Shown here: one piece after another, positions 23,411-35,726 of the stretch | Layout: each line of letters begins with the position of its first letter | How positions within the stretch are numbered: position 1 is the first letter of the stretch | DNA from: Incurvaria masculella | Lineage: Eukaryota; Arthropoda; Insecta; Lepidoptera; Incurvariidae | Direction of reading: 5' to 3' | NCBI GenBank assembly: GCA_946894095.1 | Contig: OX335641.1 | Coordinates: 10,930,501 to 10,994,500, forward strand | Length of the DNA stretch: 64,000 bases | The notes under the pieces: generated by a model | The model's database searches: none | The model's input: only the letters and a program-made list of their open reading frames with translations | What the model was told of the DNA's origin: nothing | Made by a program: the position numbers and the translations under genes

Positions 23411-23439
23411 GTTTTGAGTGTGGAGGCTGGCCGTCCACA

Positions 23440-23452
23440 GCCGCCCCCAATT
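23440..23452 (-). promoter_or_regulatory. Candidate polypurine tract of the giant element
   Basis: On the minus strand AATTGGGGGCGGC ends exactly at the left LTR start (…GGCGGC|TGTGGACGG). It is the only purine-rich tract at an inner LTR border, and it sets the element's orientation. The opposite inner border (29958-29974) is not purine-rich. Confidence 0.6.
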
Positions 23453-25765
23453 AACTGTGACTGCACATGGCACACGATGCCACACGCAGGGAAGCAGTTA
23501 ATTCAATAAGGTAAGGACAATTGTTACAACATAAAATAAAATAATGTCTTTATTCCATATTAAGGAAACCTCAACCACGCCCCCATCTCAAAATTACCTT
23601 CAACATCCTTCCACCTACTGCGAACTTCCCATATGGAAAATGTTTTTTGTTTAGTTTTGTTTTTGTTTGTTTGTTTGTTTGTTTGTTAGTTTGTTTGTTG
23701 TTGCTGCACCTAACCTCCTTCAAAGTAATTTAACTTATGTTAACCTAACCTACATCCACAATTTATCCTAATCTTACCTAGCCTAACCTAATCTAATCCA
23801 ACTGTAATCACCCACAGCCTAAACCTAACCTAGCCTACCTATACCTATCTACCAATAAAGACTAATAATAATAATAATAATGACTAATAAAGGCACGTGT
23901 TCGTCTAGTATTATTAATCTAATTTTAATCCAATCATTTATACTTAACCTCAAATAGAGTTTCCTAAGTATTCAACTAAAATATTACTCACCCATACTAT
24001 ATTGTATATATTCTTCTCTTATTCTTTAACTAAGAAAATATCAAATATTTCAGCAGAAGTTATTATATTGCTGCTCAATAAACTTCGATAAAAACAAATA
24101 AAATGAAAATTCGCGGAAATTTAAAAGAATTATAAAATTTAAGACGATTTCGAGCTAGGCCCCAATAGTAGAGCCCCATTGAAAATTTACAAATGTTCTC
24201 CTCCTCTCAACCAAGTGAAAACCTGCCTAAATATTCGAATCGCTTTCTCCTCTTTGTTGTTACAAATTTTGAAGAAATTTCCATGCTCAAAATTTAGCAA
24301 AGTATAAAGAGATCCAATTCACTGATCTCTACTTTACATCTGCCAACAGGGAGGTCAAGCTTATGATATGATCAAATAACTTGATTGAATCTATTTGCAT
24401 ACCAACCATGAAGGTTGGATGTTACTGCATGAATGACATGGTCATTTTCGGATTAGTGTTGTACATAGAGCATACCAACTATGAAGGGTTGGATTTTACT
24501 GCCATCTCAGCGTCACGCAGTAGCGTGCTAAACCCTGCAAATGCCTGTACTCGCCATTAATAAATAGGTGTGGTTCTGGCATTTTTCCTCTGACATTGGG
24601 CTGATTTAGTGAACACAGTCATTATATGGTCACAATGCCCTAATATGGAATGGTTCAGGAAGTTGTTTAATGTATTCAAGCAATTCAAACTTTATAGTCT
24701 GAAATACACAATGACCGAACCTCAAATTCGCATTGAAATTGTATGGTGTTTTCAGTTGTTCTCTGGGAACAATATGAACAATGTTTACCCTATGTATTCA
24801 TGGTCAATTCACTAGTAGTACTCGTCAACGTTGCACTCCGGGTGAGTGTGTGGTTTTGAAGGTTAACCAATACTTCCCACGTTGCAGTATGCAAGTTCCC
24901 ATCTTGACAACTGATCCATCGGTGGAAGTCACCCGCTATTCAGCTAAGGATCTTCTTCATAAACGACTTTCCAGAACTAGTTAAGCCATGAACACAAAAG
25001 GCACTCATATCTCCATAATTGGCCATCAGACAACACGGTCAACTAGCAATGTGGATGAACTCTATTTGTTTTGTTATTTTATTGAGATCTCCACAGAATC
25101 CATGTCATTTTACTTTAATCAAGACAGGTATTCTACAATTCAGTTAAATTGAATCGTAGCCGACCTCATAATCCATACCAAGAATCAATTTAAAGTTGGT
25201 AAAACCACCAACATAAAATGCAGGAAGTATAGATCGTTAATAAATCAAACGTTTGGAAAACGTATGTGAAAATTATCTCACATATATCGTGATCGAAGAC
25301 AACTCAAACGAGTAGAGAATACATTGAACAAAAGATGTTCTGAAAATATTGGTTGAAACACATCAAAGCCTTTCCTCTTCAAAATCTACATGATTTGAAA
25401 TTTACTGATTTGAAGCTTAAAGTAATAAAATAAAAATATATTTAATTTCTTGAACCACAATTTATTAAGTGCATTTGTATGTAGTTCATTGTATATTTAC
25501 CATCAGCAGATTATTTAGTTTCAACCTTGGCAACTCGCTGAAACCATCAAAATATCAAGGTAATTATTTGATGTTGTCCTCGAATATTTTGTAACAAACC
25601 ATCACAGTGAAATCATCACTATAAATCAAATTTAATAATTTATAATCTAAAACAAAGTCTAATAAATGAATGATTTAATCAAATAATCCAGAGAACCTTA
25701 TTCAAGCTTCATATCTATGGTAATAAAAAACTAAGTGATTTATATTTACGATATTTCAATTACTG
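23453..25765 (-). other. Giant element interior, left part, with decayed pol trace
   Basis: Mixed-composition sequence. It contains a GTTT-type simple run (about 23641-23700), a stretch of CCTAACCTA words (23706-23860) and an AAT run. On the minus strand 25147-25233 reads a retropepsin-like C-terminal motif 'FKLILGMDYEVGYDS', preceded by 'LPAFYVGG', and 24580-24640 reads 'MTVFTKSAQ', faintly like an integrase core block (FSK.AQ). Stops interrupt every frame. If these are real they are the last remnants of pol in the expected order for a minus-strand element. Confidence 0.4.
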
Positions 25766-26635
25766 CTCAGCAAAGAAAAACCTAATCAAACACACCCATG
25801 GCTCACACTCTCCTAAATATTCTTTCAATAATCAATTTAATAATCATAATAAATCACACAAAATATCAAAGAAAACTATACCATTGAATCCACTCAAACA
25901 CACTCATACACTAATCCCCCTTTTTTTTTTTAACCCCCCCCCCCCATTCTAAACACCTCTACCCTTAACTTACCGAAACCCCCATTATCCTTCTACCCCC
26001 CCCCCCCCATTCTAAACACTTCTACCCTTAACTTACCGAAACCCCCATTATCCTTCTACCCCCCCCCCCCCCTTATCTGATAACCATTTTATCATACATA
26101 TATGTAGCCGAATACGATCGCCCCCACTCCCTCCTAGTCTCTGATCCCCCCTCAGCCATAGCGGAAATATCATTTCCACCTTTTCCCCAATTCCGTGGCC
26201 CCGCGAAACACCGCCGCATACCCGTAGACTGACTCTTTGGTCATAGTACGTCACCAATATTGGAGCAACTGTCACTTCTAACCTATTTTCCAATTCCGTG
26301 GTCACACTGAACTAAGTATTCGAAATTTCCCGCGTAATCTTCCAACAACGTTTGCTCAAGTTCAAATTTAAGTTCACTTCCCTACTTGCTAAAACCAATC
26401 GCTATTTTTCTGTCTACTTCTGAAAAAAAATTTTTTTTTTTTTTTTTAGATATCCCGTCGTCACCTCACAATAAGACCGTTTCAATGCTCCCATTCACTA
26501 AGTCTATCCACACTTTTAATACTATTTCACTTACACTAAAGTTGAACTCTAGGGAAAGAGACACGCTAAAATAAGCCTATGCCATCATCACTCGTAATCC
26601 CCCCCTCCCCCAGAATGTAACCCTATCTTCTTACG

Positions 26636-26671
<36 letters not shown>

Positions 26672-28960
26672 TGACTCCTAAAATCAAACACATATTTAAC
26701 GATAACCTTGATTCTATTGATCCCAATTGGAATGAAACAACGATTTCAAATGCCACTCCTTGATAAATAAACAATACCTTCATTCACTTAATACCATACG
26801 TATATGTATATATATATATATATATATTTATTTATACCGCAACGCGTTCCCCTTCTCCAGTTTGCCTTTATTTTTTTTTTTCAAAACCCTACCACTAGCA
26901 TGATACACCTGCTCGAACTACGTTACAATAATACTCAAAACGCAAGCCAAAATACTTGGCCGTCAATATTATGTCAATCTAAATAAATTCAGATTTGTGT
27001 CCGAATAATCTCAAAATACGAAAATAGTATTCACCGAATTGTATTAAATTTAAAATACCCGTCAACATTATTGTTAAGAGAAATCAATAAAAAATTGTTA
27101 AATAAATTATTATTATATCTTTCTCCAAAAGGTAATACACCATCGCCCACTATCAACACGGTCAGCAACGGGATCCCCTATATACAGTAACCGACCGATC
27201 CCTAAGTCATCAAAAATAAATATTTCCCATTCCACACCCCTCGCTCTCGTATACGATGATGACGTCAACCTTCTTGTGGCTAAACCACATGCAAACATCA
27301 CCCCGACTAACATCCAAACATCATGATATCGCATCATAGCACAAAGTTCGCCCCCACCTTCATACAATAAAATATCCACAACTCGTTATCGCGAAGCCAC
27401 CCACACATCACATTATCCTCCCTAAGTCCAACACTCGTACTATTACGCACCTGCGACCCGAACATTCAGATCTCAGATTTCATCGGAATAGACTGTCACA
27501 ACAAATTCACCCCTTTTTTTTTTCAATCTCTACGGAACCCTAACGCTAGTTTATCTCGCCCTCACATAAACTCACAGTCATTACTAATTCTCGTTCCGTT
27601 CTCGAACTTCCTCACTCACCCAAGGCTACTTGCACTTCAATGTTGTAAATATGTCTAAGTAATTGCACTATAACCCGTAAAATTGTAATCACTTATTCCT
27701 AATATTTTTCCCCTATCAAATAACACCAACTTAAAACTCAAAGTAAAACAACAAAACCCCGATGGAATATCGTAACCTTCAAGGAGTCTGTCTTCTTCAA
27801 TATCTAACATCCATAACCATTCCTTCATTCATAATTAATCAATCTATCTTTAAATAAACCCCAACGCAATCTCTAGAATAATGGTAATAAGCGCGCGTGG
27901 TTCCGTTATTCAATAATAATATCATTCTTGACGCTCCTACCGCGACCCTAGACACAAGACGCACGAACCACGTGACCCGCCGCTCGCGCCACCAATCCAT
28001 GTGACTGTATAGGTATGTACACCCGCTGTTCAGCGCGCGAGTTCACCCCGCCCCGAGTCGGCACCACCGCACTGAACGAACGACGGTTGGAGCGGCAAGG
28101 AACGTCCCGCGCCCCATCCAAATCAATGTTACCTCGCAATACTATAATAACCCCACAAAATATGTAATAATGTAATAAAAATAACAAATTATAATAATTA
28201 TTATTTCCTTCCTTGCTTTCACAAAAGTTTTAACCAATATTTAAGTTACGTGATGGTTTACAACCTAAGTTCCCATGTTTTTCTACTCACCCCATTCTAA
28301 TACCAATATTATACCTACTCCCACACTTCGTCTTCGTTACGGACCCCATGCGACAACCAAAATTTTACATATCAACGAAATATTATAAATATTATTAGTT
28401 CAAATTTGCTCATACCTCATTTTAAAATATACCTCTCCGCACAACGACTTATTTACCCTACCACTATTTACCTTTGTTTCGATTAATATATTACATATGA
28501 CCAGTGCACTTTATCAATACTTTCCCGTGACCAATGGTCAACACAAATATTACGCACACGATACTTCTACAATCTCCGCCACGTGTTCGACTCATGATCT
28601 CTCTAATACTCAGCGGAGGATCAGACGCCCCGGCTCGTTAAGCCCGTCGCCCCCATAATTTCGACAGGGTACGAATATTTAATAAATGTTTTAACGGAAT
28701 AATTTTAAGTAAAACGGTAAATCTACAGCAAGCGTAGTCAATAATAGTAATTAAAACATAATTTCATTAGGATTGGTCGCCCCCACAACATTGCCGCCAT
28801 CCCTCGGACCCCAATCGGCCCCCCATATAATCGGTCCTGACTTTAGCCAATCCTTGCGTCTATTAATCTGTAATTTTCCTATAGTAAATAGAAATCTATG
28901 TTCATATAGATACTTAAGACAACATTCGCCCTGAGGAGACATTATTCAGTTCTATCCGCT
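25766..28960 (-). other. Giant element interior, C-rich/G-poor strand segment
   Basis: The plus strand is full of C runs and T runs (long C runs near 25934, 25996 and 26059; T runs at 26430-26448 and 26639-26667) and poor in G, so the element's sense strand is G- and A-rich. ORFs are at most 88 codons with no recognisable domain. A (TA)n run lies at about 26803-26828. I see no gene here. Confidence 0.6.
25934..26072. repeat. 63-bp tandem duplication ending in C runs
   Basis: The unit 'attctaaacacctctaccct…ccttctac' plus a C run occurs at 25946 and again at 26009 with one visible difference (acctct/acttct). The C runs at each junction suggest slippage or template switching made the duplication. 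Confidence 0.85.
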
Positions 28961-29974
28961 CAACGGAACCAACCGATCCTAAATGCAAATCTTCCTTTGA
29001 CCGATTTTCGTTCGTGGAAAATTGGTTCTCTATTTAAAGAAACCTAAAAGATATCACTTCCTTGATTGTTTACCGTAGTGAGACGTAACTAAACCTAACT
29101 AAAGGTTTTATTATTTTTATTTCTGCCGACTTTAACGTGCGTGTGTAATTACAATTATTAAAATGTTAATGGTACGAGAGTAACACATTCAGATAAGATG
29201 GAGATCACCATAAGAGTGGATTATTGAAGAATGGTACAGAACTTAATTTAAGCTGAAATTCATAACACTGTTTAGTACCCAATTCATTAGCACAACCAAT
29301 TTTATACTGACTTACCTGCGGATAAAACATTTCAGAACACATAATTAACAATTTCCAAAGGTACTAACCTTTGTACTACTTTTTTAAAGTAATTCTGAAC
29401 CCATGAGCAATAGTTTTCACACATTCTAAACTGTAGTCAAACAATTTACCTGGTAGGTACCTCTGAGCCTTCCCAGAGGTAAGCGTTCGGCGTCGCGCTC
29501 GCGCGATCAACGCGTCTCTCATAACGCATCCAATGCGCTAGTGGCGCGATCACACAACGCATTCAATGCGCTGGTGGCGTAATCACACAACCGCTCTCGT
29601 GCTGTTGAAACATCCTATATTCCCTAATCTCTTTTCATAGTTTCATAATATACTTTAATAAATTACAACAACAGTGTAATATGTTGAGAATTGTTTACAA
29701 ACATGATTTTATTTTTCCGTGAACCGACTAACCGCGTTTAACTATTTCCCTGCTGACAATTTTACGTCTTATTACTTTTATATATTTTTATTCTTTTGCT
29801 TCAAGTATTTTCTTAGTTATTTTTCGTGAACAAATACGAATAATATGACTACGCTATTTGACCCATTTTATTTGTTGTGTCCTTTAGTAACCTTGGTTCT
29901 TTTTAATTGTAGGATTTGCTTAAAGATATAACCAAGTCCTTGTCAACAAATCATCCTGTGGTCACGGCAACAGC
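28961..29974 (-). other. Giant element leader region next to the right (5') LTR
   Basis: In the inferred sense this is the segment after the 5' LTR, where the primer site, packaging signal and gag would lie. The first bases (minus strand GCTGTTGCCGTGACCACAGG) lack the TGG of a normal primer site and match no tRNA end I know. A 33-bp tandem duplication lies at 29523-29590 (cgcatccaatgcgctagtgg / cgcattcaatgcgctggtgg). No gag frame is present. Confidence 0.5.
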
Positions 29975-32900
29975 TGTAAACCTCCAGACCCCCCCTTAAA
30001 TAGACTCCTAGCCTACATTAGCTTATACATATCTAACCTAAGTTATGTACCTTATATTTCCCTTGGATACATCCTACATTAATTACCTATTTACCATGTA
30101 TCCACTCGTCCCATTTGTTCTCCCCATTGGCTCGTGATCGTCCTATATGCTTTCATTATTTACATTACATAACCATTCGTCTAATATATTCCCATTTACT
30201 GTTTCCTGATTTGCTCACGTTAAATCTAGTTATTTTACTACATTACTTGCTTAGGTAACATGTATTCTCCTGAATATTGTTGTCAAATCCTCATTGGTGC
30301 TATGCCCTCCCCCTGTACCTAGCTGTCTGTCTCTTTCGGTTCTTCTAATCGGTTCCTTTCTCCCTATCCTAACCTGATACATAATCTCTCTCTCTCTCTC
30401 ATACACGCGCTCTCACATACAAACACAAATCTGAATTGATTGGAATAGAGCATTTCAGCATGCCCAGAACTTCAAAAAAATTTTTACCCCATGGGGTAAT
30501 GGTGACGCCCCTCACAGTCCAAGGTCCATCCATGGCACTGTTATCCCGCGTCCCCACATGATCGCCTTCCTGCCTTCAGGCTGTATATGCGACCTCTGCT
30601 TCAAAAAGCGGCGGCCAACCATCCTGAATATGGCCTCTGAACACCAAGGCTCAATTCCCGTGTAGGGATGTATGAGTTTATGTGGTTCATTATATACCAA
30701 TTGGGGTATTGGATTTACAACATGACCACTATATATTTTGAGTGTCCACTGACAACGTCAAGTACGACACATTAGGTATCACAAGAATTTTCGTTTTGTC
30801 AGCCGATCAAACGGTGACGGAAAACTACGGCGGGTGACCATAGTTACGAATCTGTCTTGTACCAGCCCACATGAATGTAGGACATACCTCAGACCCTCCC
30901 ATCTGCCATTACTAATGCATGGACATAAGGGTAGTTTCGTGAACTGCTCCGGACGTACCAAAGCGTAGTCACTTTAAAGATTTTCGCGTCTAGTGACATT
31001 AGCCACACGCGTTGCCAAGCCTTTCCTGGACTCAGGGTAGGTCATGAGAGTGTCTCCACATTTTCACGGTTCCGGCACTTGGCAGATCGTGGTAAAGCCA
31101 ATAAAGGCTTTCAGAAGAGCTGATAGAAACAGCAGTTCAAGATAAGCGGTTATCCGCAGTCATGACAAACCCTCAAGGTTGTCGACTAATTTAAGCAGGG
31201 AAACAGGAAGTTGCCTGCGAAATGTACACTGAGGTCAATCCAAGATGGATATGCCTTCAGATTTTGTATTTATTAAGATAGTCAACCTGGTCGCCGGTTG
31301 TCGAGCGAACCAGAGTATGGCCTCCGCCTTCCTCTCAAACGAGGTGAACATTTTTATATTGGAACATGACTCCCAGGTCTAAATGCCAACAATTTAAAAT
31401 ACGGTGTCATAGTGTCATTTATGTTCAGAGAGATATTTGGTATGTATTGTATCATCGTAGTGTTTTTTTTTTTTTGCGATAATGTCAATACTATATTTTT
31501 CTTTCATGGTTTTCTAGAGTTTGACTGAGTATGAAAGTCTTAATGGGTTCCGGCTCCTTTCAGTATAAAGGGGTACCGCCCAATCTAACTTGAGGCTCAA
31601 ATTCAGGATCCGCAGCTTCTCGGAATGTTCGTTAGTGATGCTACATTTACGTTTAAGGTACAATCAATCTGGCATGGAACCTCATAGAGATCCCAGACCC
31701 GACCGATGTCCCGTAATGCCTCGTTTTCTGGCTGCACTGCAAACAAAAATCCACATAGCGTGCACAAGTATGTGGATTAAACATGCTTCCCACAACTCGA
31801 CATCCATCGCCTTAACATTTCTGTGAAGAAATATCGTTTTATTCTTTTGTAGCTAGCTAGATAGATTTTATCTAGAAAAAGCGAACCGGTGTACGTGACT
31901 GTTCCGTCGCCCCCACTATGGACTCCCGGTCCTACTATTTAACACTGATCCTAGGAATTTAATATCTTTCTGGTTCAGCGTGCGCTGACGCACTCCCTCA
32001 TTTCACTCACACCCAAACACTCCTAAGCCCTTCCTAAATATAGTCCATATAAATCAAACACAGAAACCCATCCTCCTGTGAGGCGAGATTTTGTTCCACG
32101 TAAAACCACAGCCTGTAACCCTCATCCGAGCCATCGGACCTTTAATACCCACGTGAAGCCCCCTCCTCGAATACTGTACACATTATTCGAACACAGAAAA
32201 CCCTCCTCCTGTAGTACAAGATTTTATTCCATGTAAAACCGCAGCCTGTAACCCTCGTCCGAGTCGACGAACCATCATTACACACGCGAGGTCCTTCCTG
32301 AATATATTACAAAATATCTGAGCACAAAATAATCCTCCCCCCACTATAACCAGAGATTTTATTCCACGTAAAATCTTACCTTGAACTTTATAAAGTCTCT
32401 CTTCATACAATTCGTAATTCAAAATGCAGTACACCCGCATATCTAATCCTTCATCCAATGCGCTTGCACATCTAACAGGCCGCGCGAACTTCGATATACA
32501 ATCAATACATATGCCGTCACCTCCCCCACACGGGGCTCCTCATCGCAGTTTGCTACCGCTTGTGGTCCCCAACAATATGTACAGACTTACCAAGGTCCAG
32601 TGCCGTCCATTCTTTCACTCTATTTTAACAAAAGCTGTTTGCAAATCTACCTACTCTGCAAGAAAACATAGATTATTTAGCTAACTCATCTCGTTCCTAA
32701 ATTTGCACTTTTGCTACTTTCTCAAACTCAATGACTCGTTTCAATGTCCCCAAACAAAATCTAAACGAGGGAAAAGACTTTGCAGGTGCAAATTCTTTAG
32801 TAAAACACTTCCGCGTATTCAACCTACGTGCCGTAAGCCCTGAATAGAGGCATACTGCCCCAGAGACTCGCTCGCCACCGACTGACGAGGGACGCGCGCG

Positions 32901-33352
32901 CCTTTTCTGTTCTAGGCTCTGATCCCCCTCGCCCCTCCCTTTGAATCCCGCCATTTTTCGAGTGGTCATGCGCACTCTCCCCTCTCCCCCGCTCATCTTT
33001 CCTCCCGGCTCCCCTCTGTACCCGCTCTCCACCCCTCGCCCGGCGTTGGCCTTGGGCGCGTGAGTCGTGTTCTTATTATTTTATTATTATTTACCTGTCG
33101 CTAAGCAGAGCATTATTCGAGTACTTTCGAACGTTGTACCTGCGCAGTCGCTCAGGGTCATACCTCAGACCCTCCCGTCGCCCCTCAGCCTGCGATGACC
33201 TTGATTTTATGTTTAGTCAGATGTGCGTAAAACAAAAGTATTATTTTTACTTGTCGCTAAGCGGCATCGCGACGCAACTTTCATATGCCTATAGGATGCT
33301 ACTTTGTTGTATTTATATATCATGTTTTGAGTGTGGAGGCTGGCCGTCCACA
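29975..33352 (-). repeat. Right LTR (5' LTR in element sense), 3378 bp
   Basis: Second copy of the long terminal repeat at a constant offset of 9913 bp. It is followed directly by ATAC (33353-33356) and unique host DNA, and carries all the sub-features of the left copy. Confidence 0.92.
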
Positions 33353-33356
33353 ATAC

Positions 33357-35354
33357 CATGAAGTAGGTAACAATTTATAGTCGGTGTCTTCTGGGTCATC
33401 ATTTTAGTGTGATTTAACATTATTGGCTTCAAACTGGTTCTTTTAAGCATGATCAATGTCGATGAAAACGAAGCTTACTTTCTTATCCTTAGTGAAAACA
33501 ACGTAATAAGACATCGATATGACATTTTGAAATGTACAAAAAAAACCGTATATGTCAAGTCGGGTCTTTGAATTCCTCATCGTCTGCCTTCTTATAAGTA
33601 AGACTCACATTTTCCAACTTAGGATTCATGAACCTAATAAGGCGCAAAGGTAAAAACACCAGGAAATAACCAGATGTGCTCAGTGACAAGACTCTAATCA
33701 GAGGTTTGTACAGTTGCCATAATGTGCGTAAAAGCTTTAATCGTCGGGCAGAATGCAAATGCTGAGGACAACGACTTTAAATCCGCATATCTCGGCGTTT
33801 AATTGCATCCGAATATGGCCCGTCGCAGATAAGGTGATGACTGGGCAAATACAATCATATTAAGGAAGTCAAATGCGTTTCTGATTTTACTGCGGATAAT
33901 TCTTTTTTAAGCGAAAAAGGCATGAACTAGTACAACAACGACAATGAGATGGCGAAAGTTTCAAAGGTCAGGGATCGATTTATATGAAAATTTAAAAAGA
34001 AAGGTTAAGTTTTCAGCCATCCCCTTTCGGTGCACTGAATTCTGAGACTTGAGATAAAGCCGAAAGTATTTTTAGGAACGAACAAATTTTGGGCAAAAAT
34101 ATTGTAAACTCGTTTTTCAGTCTGAATGGAGCAGGTTCTTTTAAAGGCCGCGCATTGAATATTTTATAAGCAAATATTGAAACATTTGCAAGTAAAATTC
34201 GTAGTGTATTGAACTCTCAATGGAGGTGACGTTTCTCGGCGAGGTAGCGTGCGGTTAAGTTTGCCTTCCTGTTTTGCTTCTCCGGCGATTTGTTTTGCAA
34301 ACCGAGACCACTCCTGTAATTTCGCAGATTTACAGCCCTGGATTTGTCAACGGGAGCGTGCTGCGTCATTTCGAGCCAAGAAGATCTTTGAGAGTTTAAA
34401 CTATTTCGTACTTTAAGTAGGCTAATTTTATACACTTCTGGGAAATAATTAAATTACTTCCGGGGTCAGACACCTTAACCAACACTTCAGTCATACCATA
34501 AATGTAAAGTTAGACTTGTAAGAGGGAACTTCCCAAATGTTCAAAGCGTGTAGTTATTTTCTAAATATATATATATCTTCTTTTTCTGTCAGCACAGGCT
34601 TTCGATCATTTACTTATTCAAAATATTGATTAATTTCTACTTCAAATTATCTTCATTCACAAAGTCTCGTTTTCTTAATATAATGGTGTAGTCTATACCT
34701 ACGATGTCACCTTTTATCCATTTCACCACTAAATTGTTCAGTGACTTATTTCTTCATACATCTTACATCTTCTTCTTCATTACATTCTGATTATGAAGTT
34801 TGATGGATTAACAGTTACTTTTAGAAGGGAGGCGCCGTTACACCGACAATTAAGCTAGTGTTTCATAAGATTCCACTTAATTATATTACAGAAATAAACA
34901 CATAACCATAAACATAGTTTGTTATTGCTTGTTACGGTTGAGAAGTAAATGCGTATGACTGCATATTCAACATTCTATACTTCACTAGCCCACCTCGGAG
35001 TATATTTATCGTAACAGATAAATGAACGGTGCACTTAATGAAAAGTCCAGACTCTTCACGAATCGCAGCCATATGGAACAATAGTCTTGCTGACTTATCC
35101 ACTTTGCTTTGTATAGGCAACTTTGTGAAGTGCAAGTCACTAGTAGGGACATATCATGAAGTGTCTTACCGTACTAGACGGATGCCATTATAAAGCGACA
35201 GATAGCGAAATTGATAACACGCTTAGGATTTTTCAGTTTGTAGCTGCAATGAGTTAAGTATGTAAAATTTTAATGAAGTGCACCGTTCCTGCATGATGCT
35301 TCGACATCTACATTTAGGATTTCATTCACAGTCCACCCCTGCCTGTCCCGGCAC
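33357..35354. other. Intergenic DNA, nothing recognised
   Basis: Unique AT-rich host sequence right of the giant element. Frames are at most 72 codons and none is convincing. A short (TA)n run lies near 34566. Confidence 0.5.
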
Positions 35355-35358
35355 TTAA

Positions 35359-35726
35359 GGTGCCCCCGTAAGCATCAGAAAATTTCGCCTCCCATACAAA
35401 CGTAGTTTAATAATCATTTGAAAACCACTGTAGCAATTTACTTGATATTTGGTATCACATATCTGGCAACAAATATCTGTGTCTGCATGCCTTTGTTTTT
35501 TCGATAAATGTATAATGAGTCAAACCACAGATAAAATAAAATTAGTATGAAGATTTTGTTTTTGCTTTCATCTGATTCGGTTTGGATTTTTCAAAAAAAC
35601 AAAAGCATGCAGACACAGATATTGGTTCCCTGATTTTAGATATTAAATATCAATTTAATTGGAACAGCTGTTTTTAAATGATAAGTAAACTACGTTTGTA
35701 TGGGGAGCATAGCTTACGGGCCGTTC
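35359..35726. mobile_element. TTAA-flanked MITE with long inverted repeats
   Basis: TTAA at 35355-35358 and 35727-35730 bound a 368-bp element. The ends (GGTGCCCCCGTAAGC… and …GCTTACGGGCCGTTC) are imperfect inverses, and the inverted similarity continues inward ('catacaaacgtagttta' against 'taaactacgtttgtatg'; 'gtgtctgcatgcctttg' against 'caaaagcatgcagacac'). TTAA targets indicate the piggyBac or Kolobok superfamily. No coding. Confidence 0.7.

Larger units (their letters stand above)
20062..23439 (-). repeat. Left LTR (3' LTR in element sense), 3378 bp
   Basis: Plus strand starts TGTAAACCTCCAG and ends GGCCGTCCACA. It differs from the right copy at only one position that I found (20265 T versus 30178 C), with no net indel. 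It includes a CT microsatellite (about 20473-20490), a poly-T run at 21550-21562, a triplicated ~130-bp subrepeat and a 111-codon minus frame (22784-23119) of low-complexity Gly/Arg/Ser sequence that is unlikely to be a real gene. It is unusually long; insect LTRs are commonly a few hundred bases. Confidence 0.92.
20062..33352 (-). mobile_element. Giant non-coding LTR retroelement (LARD-like), 13.3 kb
   Basis: Two direct repeats of 3378 bp (20062-23439 and 29975-33352) start TG and end CA, keep a constant offset of 9913 bp over their whole length, and are flanked by ATAC. The internal 6535 bp hold no ORF above about 90 codons and no intact gag or pol; only a faint retropepsin-like motif is seen on the minus strand. 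Minus orientation is inferred from AATTGGGGGCGGC abutting the left LTR on that strand, at the polypurine-tract position. No primer site matching a tRNA was recognised. The plan resembles the large retrotransposon derivatives of cereals: long LTRs and a non-coding interior, moved by a partner's enzymes. A BEL/Pao or gypsy parent cannot be chosen from this copy. Confidence 0.9.

Noticed and set aside
24945..25004. P-loop-like HGLTSSGKSF motif on the minus strand inside the giant element, suggesting a viral-type helicase relic
   Set aside because: A stop follows within a few codons, no second helicase motif could be placed downstream, and the nearby protease-like motif fits a retroelement better. 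Most likely chance in decayed sequence.
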